From NCBI RefSeq assembly GCF_900142875.1, contig NZ_FRCK01000008.1:1-64000 (forward strand): DNA of 64,000 nucleotides, written 5' to 3'. The notes under the pieces are model-generated. The model ran no database searches and was not told the origin of the DNA. It saw only the letters and a list, made by a program, of their open reading frames with translations. Shown one piece after another: positions 28,595 to 37,073 of the stretch. Each line of letters starts with the position of its first letter. The first letter of the stretch is position 1. The position numbers were made by a program, and so were the translations under genes. Origin of the DNA: Paracoccus solventivorans (lineage in GTDB: Bacteria; Pseudomonadota; Alphaproteobacteria; Rhodobacterales; Rhodobacteraceae).

Positions 28595-30802
28595 TCAGGT
28601 CTTGAGTCGGGGGGTTGCGTTGGGATGGCCCGCAGGGACCGGCCCCAGCCGCGGCGCGGGGCTGGCGGCGACGGATTCACGCCGCTTGAGCCGCCGGATC
28701 ACCACCGGGCATTTCGTTTCGGACTGGTAGAGCACCTGGCAGTGCAGGCAGTTGATGCACTCGTTGGGGTTGATCTCTCCGGTCGGGTGGATCGACTGCA
28801 CCGGGCATTCATTGGCGCAGGTCTGGCAGGGGTTGCCGCATTCGCGATAGCGCTTGAGCCAGTCGAACATCCGCAGCCGCGCCGGGATTGCCAGCCCCGC
28901 GCCCAGCGGGCACAGGTAGCGGCAGTAGAAGCGTTCGACGAACAGCCCCGCCACCAGCAGCGCCACCGCATAGGCGACGAAGGGCCAGGCGCGGACGAAG
29001 TTCAGGATGATCGCGGTCTTGAACGGCTCGACCTCGGCCAGGCGTTCGGCCTGCTCGATCGAGGCCAGCGACACCCCGAACAGCCCCAGGAAGATCATGT
29101 ACTTGATCGGCCACAGCCGCTCGTGCAGCCCCCAGGGCAGGGTCCATTGCGGGATGCGCAGCTTGCGGGCGATCTGGTTGGTCAGCTCCTGCAGCGCGCC
29201 GAACGGGCACAGCCAGCCGCAATAGGCGCCGCGGCCCCAGAACAGCAGCGCCGCCGCCACCGCGAACCACAGGATGAAGGTCAGCGGATCCAGCAGGAAC
29301 GCCTGCCAGCTGAAGCCCGACACCAGGCTGCCGGTCAGCGCCATGATGTTCACCACCGACAGCTGCGCGTTGAACATCCAGCCCAGCACCACCAGCGTGA
29401 CCGTCAGATAGGCCATGCGGAAGATGTAGAAGCGCCGCTCGTTCCTGACCGCGAAATGCTGGAAGAAGAACACCAGCGTCAGCACGGCCAGCATCGCACC
29501 GAGAATGGCGATCTTGACCTCGGAATCCAGCCAGATCCGCTTCCACAGCTCGGCCTGGGCCCGGCTTTCCGAGGGCTCGGCGATGGCGGCTGCGGCATCC
29601 GCCGCGGCCACGGCCTCGGGCGGGGCGGGCGGGGGTGCGACGGCGCGCAGGTATTGCTGCGGCAGCTGATAGCCCAGGTCGAAGGTGGTGAAGACCTTTT
29701 CCACCGGCCCGACATCGCGGTGCACCAGCAGCTGGATGCGGAACGGCTTGCCGGGGTCGAAGCCCGACTCGGCCGGGATCTTGAACAGGTCCATTTCCGG
29801 GAAATCCGGCGCGTCCTCGGGGGCCAGCCCGTTGATCCGCCGGTGGTCGCGGTCGTGGAAGCGCACCGACACGTCGTCCTGGATCAGCACGATCCGGTCG
29901 AAGATGCCGCCGCGCACATAGCCCGAACCCTTGAAGCTGTAGAGCCCGCGACCGACCACCGCGATCGCCTGTTCGCCGGGTTTCAGCCAGCTTTGCAGGT
30001 TGGTGTTCTGCGCCTCGCCCAGCAGCGCCTGCCCGACCGAGGGGACCGAGGCCAGCGCCACCTGCATCTCGATGAAGGTGGTTTCCGGCGGTTCGGTCAG
30101 GGCGCGGCGGACGGCGCGGGGGTCGGCGTTGGTGGCGAAGGCCTCGTTGACCTGGCCCACCTCGATCACCATCCGGCGCAGGGTGCCGTCGCCCTCCATC
30201 TCGGTCCAACTCGACGGGGCGGGGGCCTCGGGGTTGATCTCGAAGCTGGGACCGGCCTGCGCCACCGGCGCGGCCAGCCCGCCCAGCCCCAGCGTCCGCG
30301 CCACCTTGAGCCCCGAGCGGACGATGGAATCGTCGATCACCATCACCGTCACCGTGGCGCCCGAGATGATCTCGACGTCATGGCCGGTGCCGCCGGCCTT
30401 GGCCTCGGCGATCAGGTCCAGCCCGCGATAGCCCTCGACCATGGCCTGCACCTTCGCCTCGGGGATGCCGATCAGCACGATGGGTTCCGAGTGGTGCACC
30501 AGCTGCACGCCGGCGATCTTGGCCTCGTCGTCGACGGCGACCATCGTGTGGATCGGCTTGCCGGAATAGCCGGTGGTGCCGACGAAATCCGTGGTGATGA
30601 AGGCCCAGGCCACCCGTTCGCCGCCGCGCAGTACCGGCGCGACCGGCAGGTCGTCGCGGATCGGGCCGAAGCCGTCGGCGCCCTCGACCAGCTCCCCCGC
30701 GGATTGCTCGGGCAGGAACTGCGCCAGCACCGATTCGGCATGGGCCGGGCCGGTTATCGCCAGCCAGGCACAAAGAAGGACGATCAGGCGAAGAATGTTC
30801 AT
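28595..30802 (-). CDS. nosR: NosR, membrane flavo-iron-sulfur protein for N2O reduction
   Basis: About 735 residues. Signal peptide ([20 protein letters not shown]), periplasmic FMN-binding domain with an intact flavinylation motif ([10 protein letters not shown]; acceptor T150), about five membrane helices, the two CxxxCP motifs [16 protein letters not shown] and [11 protein letters not shown], and two 4Fe-4S clusters near the C-terminus ([13 protein letters not shown] and CINCLHCQ). NosR is required for nosZ expression and activity. ATG at 30802 is preferred over a TTG at 30811 because the signal peptide starts there. An FNR/NNR-type box is centred about 63 bp upstream. First gene of the nos operon. 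Confidence 0.96.
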   Translation of the reverse strand: MNILRLIVLLCAWLAITGPAHAESVLAQFLPEQSAGELVEGADGFGPIRDDLPVAPVLRGGERVAWAFITTDFVGTTGYSGKPIHTMVAVDDEAKIAGVQLVHHSEPIVLIGIPEAKVQAMVEGYRGLDLIAEAKAGGTGHDVEIISGATVTVMVIDDSIVRSGLKVARTLGLGGLAAPVAQAGPSFEINPEAPAPSSWTEMEGDGTLRRMVIEVGQVNEAFATNADPRAVRRALTEPPETTFIEMQVALASVPSVGQALLGEAQNTNLQSWLKPGEQAIAVVGRGLYSFKGSGYVRGGIFDRIVLIQDDVSVRFHDRDHRRINGLAPEDAPDFPEMDLFKIPAESGFDPGKPFRIQLLVHRDVGPVEKVFTTFDLGYQLPQQYLRAVAPPPAPPEAVAAADAAAAIAEPSESRAQAELWKRIWLDSEVKIAILGAMLAVLTLVFFFQHFAVRNERRFYIFRMAYLTVTLVVLGWMFNAQLSVVNIMALTGSLVSGFSWQAFLLDPLTFILWFAVAAALLFWGRGAYCGWLCPFGALQELTNQIARKLRIPQWTLPWGLHERLWPIKYMIFLGLFGVSLASIEQAERLAEVEPFKTAIILNFVRAWPFVAYAVALLVAGLFVERFYCRYLCPLGAGLAIPARLRMFDWLKRYRECGNPCQTCANECPVQSIHPTGEINPNECINCLHCQVLYQSETKCPVVIRRLKRRESVAASPAPRLGPVPAGHPNATPRLKT

Positions 30803-30858
30803 GGCTGGCAATCCGGCTGTTTCCGGCCGGGACTTAGCAGACCGGCGGACCCGCGTAT

Positions 30859-30872
30859 TTGAGCAGTGTCAA
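30859..30872 (-). promoter_or_regulatory. FNR/NNR-type box upstream of nosR
   Basis: TTGAGCAGTGTCAA: half-sites TTGAG and GTCAA with a 4-bp spacer, one change from the FNR-like palindrome TTGAC-N4-GTCAA. Its near edge is 56 bp from the nosR ATG, room for a class II promoter, although the -10 region (about 30832-30837, CTAAGT on the minus strand) is a poor match. FnrP and NNR both act on nos promoters in Paracoccus; which acts here is not decided by sequence. Confidence 0.6.
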
Positions 30873-30917
30873 TTCGCCGGGGCTGGCGCGGCCGGCACGG
30901 CGCTGGCGGCTGTGCTA

Positions 30918-30935
30918 ACGACAAGGATTTGTTGT
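30918..30935. promoter_or_regulatory. Palindrome in the nosR / flavoprotein divergent gap
   Basis: ACGACAA-GGAT-TTGTTGT, seven-base arms matching at six of seven positions around a 4-bp spacer. It lies in the 277-bp divergent region 30803-31079, about 145 bp before the flavoprotein start. The spacing resembles a dimeric regulator site, but the half-site differs from FNR/NNR. No regulator can be assigned. Confidence 0.3.
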
Positions 30936-31079
30936 GAAAATCCGGCCCTGTGGGACAAATGGCCGCAATCCTGTATCTTCATAACATCGAAAGTAAGTGA
31001 TATGTATGCTCAATGCATCGGCGACGGGGAATCCCTGCCGTCCGGGACAGGCGACATGAATGCAGGGAGGAATGGCGCG

Positions 31080-32429
31080 ATGAGCCGAAGGGTGGAACTG
31101 ATGACCTCGCGCCGCGGGGTGCTGGGCATGGCGCTGGCCGGTGCCGCCGCGGCCGGGCTGGGCGCCGCCCCGGCGCAGGCCGCCAGGGTCCAGACCAGCG
31201 CCCGGATCGTGATCATCGGCGCGGGCGCGGCGGGGACTGCATTCGCCAACCGGCTGATGCAGCGGCTGGACGGGGCGCAGATCACCGTGGTCGATGCGCG
31301 GGCCGAACATCTTTACCAGCCCGGGCTGTCGCTGGTGGCGGCGGGGCTGAAGCCGCCAGGCTATGTGGTGTCGCGCACCGCCGACTGGCTGCCGCGCGGC
31401 ATCTCGCTGGTGACCGACCAGGCCGCGGAGATCGACCCCGAGGCGAAGACCGTCACCACCGCGGGCGGGCAGCGGCTGGACTACGATTTCCTGATCGTCG
31501 CGCCGGGGCTGGTGCTGGACCATGACGCGATCGAGGGGTTCTCGCTGGATCTGGTCGGCAAGGACGGGCTTGGCGCGCTTTACGCCGGGCCGGACTACGC
31601 GCAGCGGACCTGGCAGGCGGCCTCGCAGTTCACCGAACAGGGTGGGGTGGGCATCTTCACCCGCCCGGCGACCGAGATGAAATGCGCCGGCGCGCCGCTG
31701 AAACACACTTTTCTGATCGACGACATCGCCAGCCGCAACGGCGCCGCGGGAAGGTACGAGGCGCATTACGTCTGCCCGCAGCCGGTGCTGTTTTCCGTGC
31801 CGATCGTGTCGGAAAAGGTGCGGATGCTGTTCGGCGAGCGCGGCATCGCCACCCATTACGGCCACACGTTGAAGGGGATCGAGCCGGGCCGCCGCATCGC
31901 CCGGTTCGAGACCGCGGCCACCGATGCCGCGACCGGCGAGGTCACGAAATCCACGGTCGAGTTGCCCTACGACTACCTGCACGTCATCCCGCCGCAGCGC
32001 GCCCCGCAGGTGATCCGCGATTCCGGGCTGAGCTGGGCCGACAAATGGACCGATCAGGGCTGGGTCGAATGCGACATGAAGACCCTGCGCCACCTGCGCT
32101 ACCCCGAGATCTTCGCGCTGGGCGACATCGCCGGCGTGCCCAAGGGCAAGACCGCCGCCAGCGTGAAATGGCAGGTGCCGGTGGTCGAGGACCATCTGGT
32201 CGCCGCGATCCAGGGGCGCGAGGGGACGGCGGTCTATGGCGGCTACACCTCGTGCCCGATGATCACCCGCGTAGGACGCGCGATGCTGGTCGAGTTCGAC
32301 TATGACAACAACCTGGTCCCCTCGTTTCCCGGCCTGATCGCGCCGCTGGAAGAGCTGTGGATCAGCTGGCTGATGAAGGAGGTGGCGCTGAAGGCCACCT
32401 ATAACGCCATGCTGCGCGGCAAGGCCTGA
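31080..32429 (+). CDS. Tat-exported sulfide:quinone-oxidoreductase-like flavoprotein
   Basis: A 449-residue protein. A Tat signal (TSRRGVLGMALAGAAAAGLG, residues 9-28) is followed by an FAD-binding loop IVIIGAGAAGTAFANRL (about 44-59). MKCAGAPLKH (C202) and YTSCPMITRVG (C392) match the catalytic cysteine motifs of type II sulfide:quinone oxidoreductases (CAGAPQK and YTSCPLV). Also SQR-like are LHVIPPQRAPQVI, RYPEIFALGDI, and the C-terminal WISWLMKEVALKATYNAMLR, a probable amphipathic membrane-binding helix. Start at 31080 has GGGAGG about 9 bases upstream; 31101 is an alternative. Divergent from nosR and cotranscribed with the next gene. Sulfide or persulfide oxidation on the periplasmic face feeding quinone is an inference; FccB-like function is less likely because its cysteine motif differs. 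Confidence 0.8.
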   Translation: MSRRVELMTSRRGVLGMALAGAAAAGLGAAPAQAARVQTSARIVIIGAGAAGTAFANRLMQRLDGAQITVVDARAEHLYQPGLSLVAAGLKPPGYVVSRTADWLPRGISLVTDQAAEIDPEAKTVTTAGGQRLDYDFLIVAPGLVLDHDAIEGFSLDLVGKDGLGALYAGPDYAQRTWQAASQFTEQGGVGIFTRPATEMKCAGAPLKHTFLIDDIASRNGAAGRYEAHYVCPQPVLFSVPIVSEKVRMLFGERGIATHYGHTLKGIEPGRRIARFETAATDAATGEVTKSTVELPYDYLHVIPPQRAPQVIRDSGLSWADKWTDQGWVECDMKTLRHLRYPEIFALGDIAGVPKGKTAASVKWQVPVVEDHLVAAIQGREGTAVYGGYTSCPMITRVGRAMLVEFDYDNNLVPSFPGLIAPLEELWISWLMKEVALKATYNAMLRGKA

Positions 32430-32442
32430 GGAGGAACGCGCC

Positions 32443-32805
32443 ATGCAAGAGATGACGCTGGGCACGCTGATCGCGGTGTTCGAGGAAATGTTCGGCCGCG
32501 GGCTGTTCTGGGCAATGGTCGCCGCGGCGCTGCTGGTGACCGCGGCCTATCTGTATGTGCTGGTCCGCGACCGCGCGATGTCGATGCACAAGTTCCTGTG
32601 GGCGCAGATCTCGATGCCCTTCGGCGCGGTGGCGGCGGTCGCGTTCGTGCTGTGGATCACCCGCTCGGGGCTGCGCGACATCGGCGGGCCGATCGACGTG
32701 ATCGCGCTGCTCGGCGTGGCGGCGATGGGCGCGGTGGGGATCGCGATCCTGGTCTATACCGCGCAGTCGCTGGCCCGGCCGCTGGTGCGCCGGCCCAGGG
32801 CATAA
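32443..32805 (+). CDS. Small membrane protein, DUF5368-like
   Basis: A 120-residue protein with about three membrane helices (residues 21-41, 56-74, 84-105). It begins 13 bp after the flavoprotein stop with an AGGAGGAACGCGCC leader. It resembles the DUF5368 proteins of Rhodobacterales, as far as I can recognise by eye. No cofactor motif is visible (one membrane-edge His, MSMHKFLW). Its position suggests it anchors or serves the adjacent exported flavoprotein. Confidence 0.65.
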   Translation: MQEMTLGTLIAVFEEMFGRGLFWAMVAAALLVTAAYLYVLVRDRAMSMHKFLWAQISMPFGAVAAVAFVLWITRSGLRDIGGPIDVIALLGVAAMGAVGIAILVYTAQSLARPLVRRPRA

Positions 32806-32834
32806 GCCGCCGCGCCGGTTGCACGGCCGGAGCC

Positions 32835-32890
32835 GGGGGGCTTTCCGCCCCCCCCGCGCCCCCCGGAGGATATTTCTGCAAGGAAGAAAG
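32835..32890 (+). repeat. Dispersed intergenic element, copy 2 (full form)
   Basis: A GC hairpin (GGGGGGC, loop TTTCC, GCCCCCC) is followed by CCCCCCGGAGGATATTT and then AGGAAGAAAG. It starts 30 bp after the small membrane protein gene, in the same orientation. The hairpin could act as a terminator of the pair, although no U-tract follows. Confidence 0.65.
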
Positions 32891-32940
32891 CCGCTGTCGC
32901 TTCGGGGTTGCCGGGTAGCGGCGATGCATGGCCGTTTCGG

Positions 32941-33055
32941 CGTGAGGCGTGAGGCGTGAGGCGTGAGGCGGGAGGCGTGAGGCGTGAGGCGTGAGGCGTG
33001 AGGCGTGAGGCGTGAGGCGTGAGGCGTGAGAGCGTGAGGCGTGAGGGCGTGAGGG
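32941..33055. repeat. 7-bp tandem repeat array (CGTGAGG)n
   Basis: Twelve uninterrupted 7-bp units from 32941 to 33024 (the fifth is CGGGAGG), then four further units with single-base changes or an added G up to 33055, about 16 in all. It lies between convergent genes, 135 bp after the small membrane protein and 9 bp before the end of the gene at 33065. It is not translated in any gene I support. Such arrays are prone to slipped-strand copy-number change. Confidence 0.95.
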
Positions 33056-33064
33056 CGGCAGCGG

Positions 33065-33346
33065 TCAGCTGTCGCGCTCGGCCTCGTCGATCAGCCCGCC
33101 GATCCAGCGCGTGGCCAGCCAGGTCGCCGGCAGCGTCAGCGGCAATGCCACCAGGATTGTCGCCACCGGCGACAGGCTGGGCCAGCCGAGCGCCCGCCCG
33201 ATCAGCGCCAGCATGAACAGGTTGATCGCCACCGCCCCCCAGACGAAGGGCGCAAGGATCAGCGCCAGCCGCAGGCGGCTGCGCGGCTGCGGTCGGGCCG
33301 CCTCAGTGGCTGGTCCCGTCCGAGAAGGTGATCTTGTTCCAGACAT
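33065..33346 (-). CDS. Small inner-membrane protein downstream of nirN
   Basis: About 93 residues. After a basic, Pro-rich start ([20 protein letters not shown]) come two membrane helices (LRLALILAPFVWGAVAINLF and PVATILVALPLTLPATWLAT). ATG at 33346 lies inside the 3' end of nirN (44-bp overlap) with GGGGA six bases upstream; the frame is open further but the longer N-terminus has no support. I do not recognise a family. The overlap makes it a probable last gene of the nir operon. Its stop lies next to the 7-bp tandem array. Confidence 0.6.
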   Translation of the reverse strand: MSGTRSPSRTGPATEAARPQPRSRLRLALILAPFVWGAVAINLFMLALIGRALGWPSLSPVATILVALPLTLPATWLATRWIGGLIDEAERDS

Positions 33347-34895
33347 TGTATTTCCCCGAAGGCTTGCGCATCGGCAGGCGCCTGACCTCCTCGAGCGTGG
33401 CGGCATCATAGACGACCACCGCGCCGTCGTCTTCCCAGATCGACACCAGCGCGTATTTGCCGTCGCGGGTGAACTCGGTATGGGCCACGGTCTTGCCCGG
33501 CGCCGGGTTCAGCGTCTTGACGATTTCCAGCGTCTGCTTGTCGATGATATGCACCTCGTCCCTATGCGGGCCGAAGAACACGTCGGCCCAGACATGGGGG
33601 CTGGTCTCGTGGCTGCGCAGGAAGAAACCGGGGCCGTTGGTCTTGATCGCCTTGACCAGCGACCAGTCGGTCATGTCGATCACCGACAGCACGCCCTCGT
33701 TCAGGTGCGGGGTGGCCATGACCTTGTGGCCGTTGCGGTCCCAAGTGATGCCCGATCCCAGATGCGGCATTCCCGGCAGCGGCAGTTCGGCGATCTCGCG
33801 GCCGACGTCGAGGTTGACGACCACGCCCTTGGTGCCCTCGCGGTTGGTGCCGATCAGGTGGCGATAGTCGGGGTCGAAGAAGAAATCGTCCAGCGGCTCT
33901 TCGATGACGATGCGGCGGCGGGCGAACAGGCCCTTCTGCGCGCCGACCGATTCCTCCATCCCCTTTTCGTGGCTGTGGACGAAACCGTCGTGGAACGGCC
34001 CGGCCTCGGGGTCGGTCGCGACTTCCCAGATTTCCGGGGCGTCCTTCAGCGCCAGGATGAAGGACCGCCGCTGCGGCGCCTGATAGACGGCCGAGACGCG
34101 GGATTCGCTGCCGTCGCGGGCCTTGACCTCCAGCACCTTCACCGGGGTCAGGTCCTCGGTCGAGAGGATAGTCAGCGTGTGCGGCAGGTAGTTGGCGACC
34201 GCCAGCCATTTGCCGTCATGGCTCATGGCGATGTTGCGGCTGTTGAGCCCGGCGCGCACCTGCCCGACCTCGCGCAGCGACCAGATATCGTATTTCTGCA
34301 CCCAGCCGTCGCGCGACATGATGAAGACATAGCGCCCGTCGGGCGAGAACTTCGGCCCGCCATGCACTGCATAGGGCGTGGGAAAGCGGTCGACCACGTC
34401 CAGCGTGTCGCCGTCGAGCACGCTGACATGATGGTCGCCGGTCTCGACCACCAGGGTGATGTTCATCGGGTCGGCGTCGAAGACGGGCGCCTCGGCCGGG
34501 GTATAGTCCGCCTCCATCTCGCGGCTGGCCTCGATATCGGCCACGGTCCACGATGGCGTCTCGGCCAGCGGCGCCTTGATGAACTCGACCAGTGCGGCGA
34601 TCTGCGGCTCGGACAGCCGGTCGACGAAACCCTCCATCTGGGTGGCGGGGCGGCCATGGGCGATCACCTCGTCCAGCCCCTTCACCCGGCCAAGTGTCTC
34701 GGGGATCAGCGCCGGGCCGGTTCCGCCCAGCCGGTCCTCGGCGTGGCACGAGGCGCAATGCTCGGCGTAATCCGCTGCCGGGTCGGCGGTGGCCGCCAGC
34801 GGCGCCAGCGCAAGGGCTGCTGCCCACAGGACTTCTTTCTGGCCCAAATACCCCCGCCGGAGGCGTCTTTCAGAAGAAACGATGCGCGGGGTCAT
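33303..34895 (-). CDS. nirN: NirN, cytochrome c / d1-type dihydroheme d1 dehydrogenase
   Basis: About 530 residues: signal peptide region ([14 protein letters not shown]), a cytochrome c domain with CASCH, then an eight-bladed d1-type propeller related to NirS. NirN binds the heme d1 precursor and introduces the last double bond before transfer to NirS. Start is uncertain: ATG at 34895 (used, GGAAAGA upstream) gives a long basic head before the hydrophobic core, whereas a TTG at 34847 gives a compact signal peptide ([16 protein letters not shown]) and begins inside a copy of the dispersed element. The ATG start overlaps nirJ by 26 bp. Confidence 0.9.
   Translation of the reverse strand: MTPRIVSSERRLRRGYLGQKEVLWAAALALAPLAATADPAADYAEHCASCHAEDRLGGTGPALIPETLGRVKGLDEVIAHGRPATQMEGFVDRLSEPQIAALVEFIKAPLAETPSWTVADIEASREMEADYTPAEAPVFDADPMNITLVVETGDHHVSVLDGDTLDVVDRFPTPYAVHGGPKFSPDGRYVFIMSRDGWVQKYDIWSLREVGQVRAGLNSRNIAMSHDGKWLAVANYLPHTLTILSTEDLTPVKVLEVKARDGSESRVSAVYQAPQRRSFILALKDAPEIWEVATDPEAGPFHDGFVHSHEKGMEESVGAQKGLFARRRIVIEEPLDDFFFDPDYRHLIGTNREGTKGVVVNLDVGREIAELPLPGMPHLGSGITWDRNGHKVMATPHLNEGVLSVIDMTDWSLVKAIKTNGPGFFLRSHETSPHVWADVFFGPHRDEVHIIDKQTLEIVKTLNPAPGKTVAHTEFTRDGKYALVSIWEDDGAVVVYDAATLEEVRRLPMRKPSGKYNVWNKITFSDGTSH
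34832..34862 (-). repeat. Dispersed intergenic element, copy 3, within the nirN 5' end
   Basis: On the minus strand the element reads CCGGCGGGGGTATTTGGGCC then AGAAAGAAG. It covers the nirJ-nirN border just after the nirJ stop (34870). If nirN starts upstream, this copy is translated as RRGYLGQKE; if nirN starts at the TTG in the block, the GGCGGGGG acts as its ribosome-binding region. Confidence 0.6.
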
Positions 34896-36093
34896 GGCTC
34901 TTTCCACGGAACGGGGTGACGGTCAGCCGCTCAAGGTCGCCCTCGACCCCGATCTCGGCATTGGACAGATAGCAGGCCGGGTCTTCGGCCCAGGGGTCGC
35001 CGGTCAGTTGCAGCGCGCGGATGCGGGTGTTGCCGCCGCAGACATCCTGAAACGCGCAGGCGCCGCAGCGGCCCTTGAGCGGGCGCGGCCTTGTGCGCAG
35101 CGTCGCCAGCATGGGATCGTCGCCGGTCCACCACTGGCTGAACGGCTTTTCCTTGACGCTGCCGACGGTGTAGTCCGACCAGTAGGTGTCGGGGTGGACC
35201 TTGCCCTGCGGGTCGATGTTGGCCACCCCCAGCCCCGAGGAGTTGCCGCCCCAAGCCACCAGATGCTCGCGCATATGGGCCACCGCGGCGGGCTCGAAAT
35301 TGCGTTCGGCCCAGCGCATGAACCACACCGCGTCCGCGTCGTTGTTGCCGGTCACGATCTCCAGCGGGCGGCCGTTCGACACCGCGTCCCAGCCGCGTTC
35401 GATCAGCAGGTCCATGGCGCGGCGGGTGTGGGCGTGTTCCTGATCCTCGCCCCGGTGCTTGTCGCCGCGGCCGGCATAGACCAGATGCGACAGGTAGAAC
35501 TTGTCCACCCCTTCGGATTCGCACAGATCCAGCATCAGCGGCAGCTGGTCGCCGTTGTCCTTGGTGATGGTGAAGCGCAGGCCGACCTTGACGCCGCGGG
35601 CCTTGCAGGCGCGCACGCCCGCCAGCGCGTTGTCGAAGGCGCCCTCGACGCCGCGGAACCAGTCGTTGGTGGCCCCGATCCCGTCCAGGCTGATGCCGAC
35701 GTAGTCGAAGCCCAGCGCCGCCACCCGGTCGGCCACGCCGGGCTCACCCAGCCTGGTGCCGTTGGTGGACAGCGACAGATGCCGGAAATCCAGTGCCCGC
35801 GCGCGCTCGGCCAGCTCCCAGAAATCAAAGCGGCTCAGCGGCTCGCCCCCCGACAGGATTAGCGCCGGGATGCGGAACTGCGACAGGTCGTCCAGCACTC
35901 CCAGCGCCTGTTCATGGGTCAGCTCGCCCGGAAACACGTGGTCCGAGCTGACCGTATAGCAGTGGCGGCACTTGAGGTTGCAGGTGCGGGTCAGGTTCCA
36001 GATCACCACCGGCTTGACCGAGCCGGGCGTGCCGCGGCGGCGGACCGGGGTGGGCTCGACCAGCTGGTGCATGTATTGGGTCAGGCGGAACAT
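34870..36093 (-). CDS. nirJ: NirJ, radical SAM enzyme of heme d1 synthesis
   Basis: A 407-residue radical SAM protein with the cluster motif CNLKCRHC (C38, C42, C45) following VIWNLTRT, and a SPASM-type C-terminal cluster region ([15 protein letters not shown]...C). NirJ removes two propionate side chains from the 12,18-didecarboxysiroheme precursor during heme d1 formation. Gly-rich SAM-binding GGEPL is present ([15 protein letters not shown]). It follows nirH with a 12-bp gap. Confidence 0.95.
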   Translation of the reverse strand: MFRLTQYMHQLVEPTPVRRRGTPGSVKPVVIWNLTRTCNLKCRHCYTVSSDHVFPGELTHEQALGVLDDLSQFRIPALILSGGEPLSRFDFWELAERARALDFRHLSLSTNGTRLGEPGVADRVAALGFDYVGISLDGIGATNDWFRGVEGAFDNALAGVRACKARGVKVGLRFTITKDNGDQLPLMLDLCESEGVDKFYLSHLVYAGRGDKHRGEDQEHAHTRRAMDLLIERGWDAVSNGRPLEIVTGNNDADAVWFMRWAERNFEPAAVAHMREHLVAWGGNSSGLGVANIDPQGKVHPDTYWSDYTVGSVKEKPFSQWWTGDDPMLATLRTRPRPLKGRCGACAFQDVCGGNTRIRALQLTGDPWAEDPACYLSNAEIGVEGDLERLTVTPFRGKSHDPAHRFF

Positions 36094-36105
36094 CCTTGCC
36101 CCCTT

Positions 36106-36594
36106 TCATTCGTCGCGCAGGCGCAACCCGGTCTTTTTCAGGATACGCGTGGAATACAGGATATCGTGGCTGCGGCAGGCGGTGCCAAGCAGCGCGGCCA
36201 CTTCGTCGCGCTTGGCCTCGACCTCGGCGCGGCTGCCGCCGTGCAGCATCGCGAACAGGTTATAGGGCCAGCCGGGCAGGGCGCGCGGCCGCTGGTAGCA
36301 ATGGGTGACGAAGGGCAGCGCGCCCACCTGCGCGCCCAGCTCGCTGATGCGGTCGTCGGCGACGTCCCAGACGCTCATCCCGTTGGCGGTCATGCCCAGC
36401 GCGTAATGGTTGGGGGCGACGGCGATGCGGCGGACGATGCCGCGTTCCTGCATCGAGGCCAGGCGCGCGATCACCTCGGCCTCGGTCAGGGCCAGCGCCT
36501 CGGCCACGGCGGCATAAGGGGCGGGGGTCAGGGGCAGCCCGGCCTGGGTCGCCTTGACGATGCGGCGGTCGGTGGGGTCCAGCGCCGCGGTCAT
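36106..36594 (-). CDS. nirH: NirH, siroheme decarboxylase subunit (AsnC-like)
   Basis: A 162-residue AsnC/Lrp-fold protein: N-terminal winged helix (LDPTDRRIVKATQAGLPLTP) and C-terminal RAM-like half with THCYQRPRALPGWPYNLFAM, a motif shared by NirD, NirL, NirG and NirH. These proteins decarboxylate siroheme to 12,18-didecarboxysiroheme. They are enzymes, not transcription factors, despite the fold. The start overlaps the nirG stop (ATGA). Confidence 0.92.
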   Translation of the reverse strand: MTAALDPTDRRIVKATQAGLPLTPAPYAAVAEALALTEAEVIARLASMQERGIVRRIAVAPNHYALGMTANGMSVWDVADDRISELGAQVGALPFVTHCYQRPRALPGWPYNLFAMLHGGSRAEVEAKRDEVAALLGTACRSHDILYSTRILKKTGLRLRDE

Positions 36595-37073
36595 GCCTGC
36601 ACCCGGAAACCGATGAAATATTCCTCGAGCTTGGGAAACAGCATCACTTTCAGCCCCGTCTCTTTCTCGATGGTCTTCGCGGTCCGCTCGATCCCCTCGG
36701 GCCGGTCGGTGGCCAGCACGAACCACATGTTCAGCGCGTGGGTGCGTTCATAGTTATGCGCGACCTCGGGGTGGGCGTTGACCTGGGCCAGCACTTCGTC
36801 AAAGCGGTCCTCGGGCACCTCCATCGCGCACAGGCAAAAGGCGCCGCCCATCGCGGCCGCGTCGAAGAACGGGCCAAAGCGGGTGATCGCGCCGATCTGG
36901 CGCATCCGGGTCAGCCGCGAGATCAGCTCGCTGCCCGCGATCCCCAGCGGTTCGGCTGCGTCGTCATAGGGGCGGGGGGTCAGCGGGAACCCGTCCTGCA
37001 ACGCGTTCAGGATAGCGCGGTCGGTGTCGTCCAGCGCATCCTGCGGCAGGATCTGGCGAGATGGTCGTGTCAT
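36591..37073 (-). CDS. nirG: NirG, siroheme decarboxylase subunit (AsnC-like)
   Basis: A 160-residue AsnC-fold protein: LDDTDRAILNALQDGFPLTP, a GAITRFGPFFDAAAMGG segment and HNYERTHALNMWFVLA, the NirG/NirL type of the substrate-contact motif. It acts with NirDL and NirH in siroheme decarboxylation. The start overlaps nirDL (ATGA) and the stop overlaps nirH. Confidence 0.92.
   Translation of the reverse strand: MTRPSRQILPQDALDDTDRAILNALQDGFPLTPRPYDDAAEPLGIAGSELISRLTRMRQIGAITRFGPFFDAAAMGGAFCLCAMEVPEDRFDEVLAQVNAHPEVAHNYERTHALNMWFVLATDRPEGIERTAKTIEKETGLKVMLFPKLEEYFIGFRVQA

Noticed and set aside
28625..30862. 745-codon frame antisense to nosR
   Set aside because: NosR has full motifs on the minus strand; the antisense product is low-complexity and Arg/His-rich.
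32941..33055. CRISPR array at the heptamer repeats
   Set aside because: Units are 7 bp and contiguous with no spacers, and no cas genes are present.
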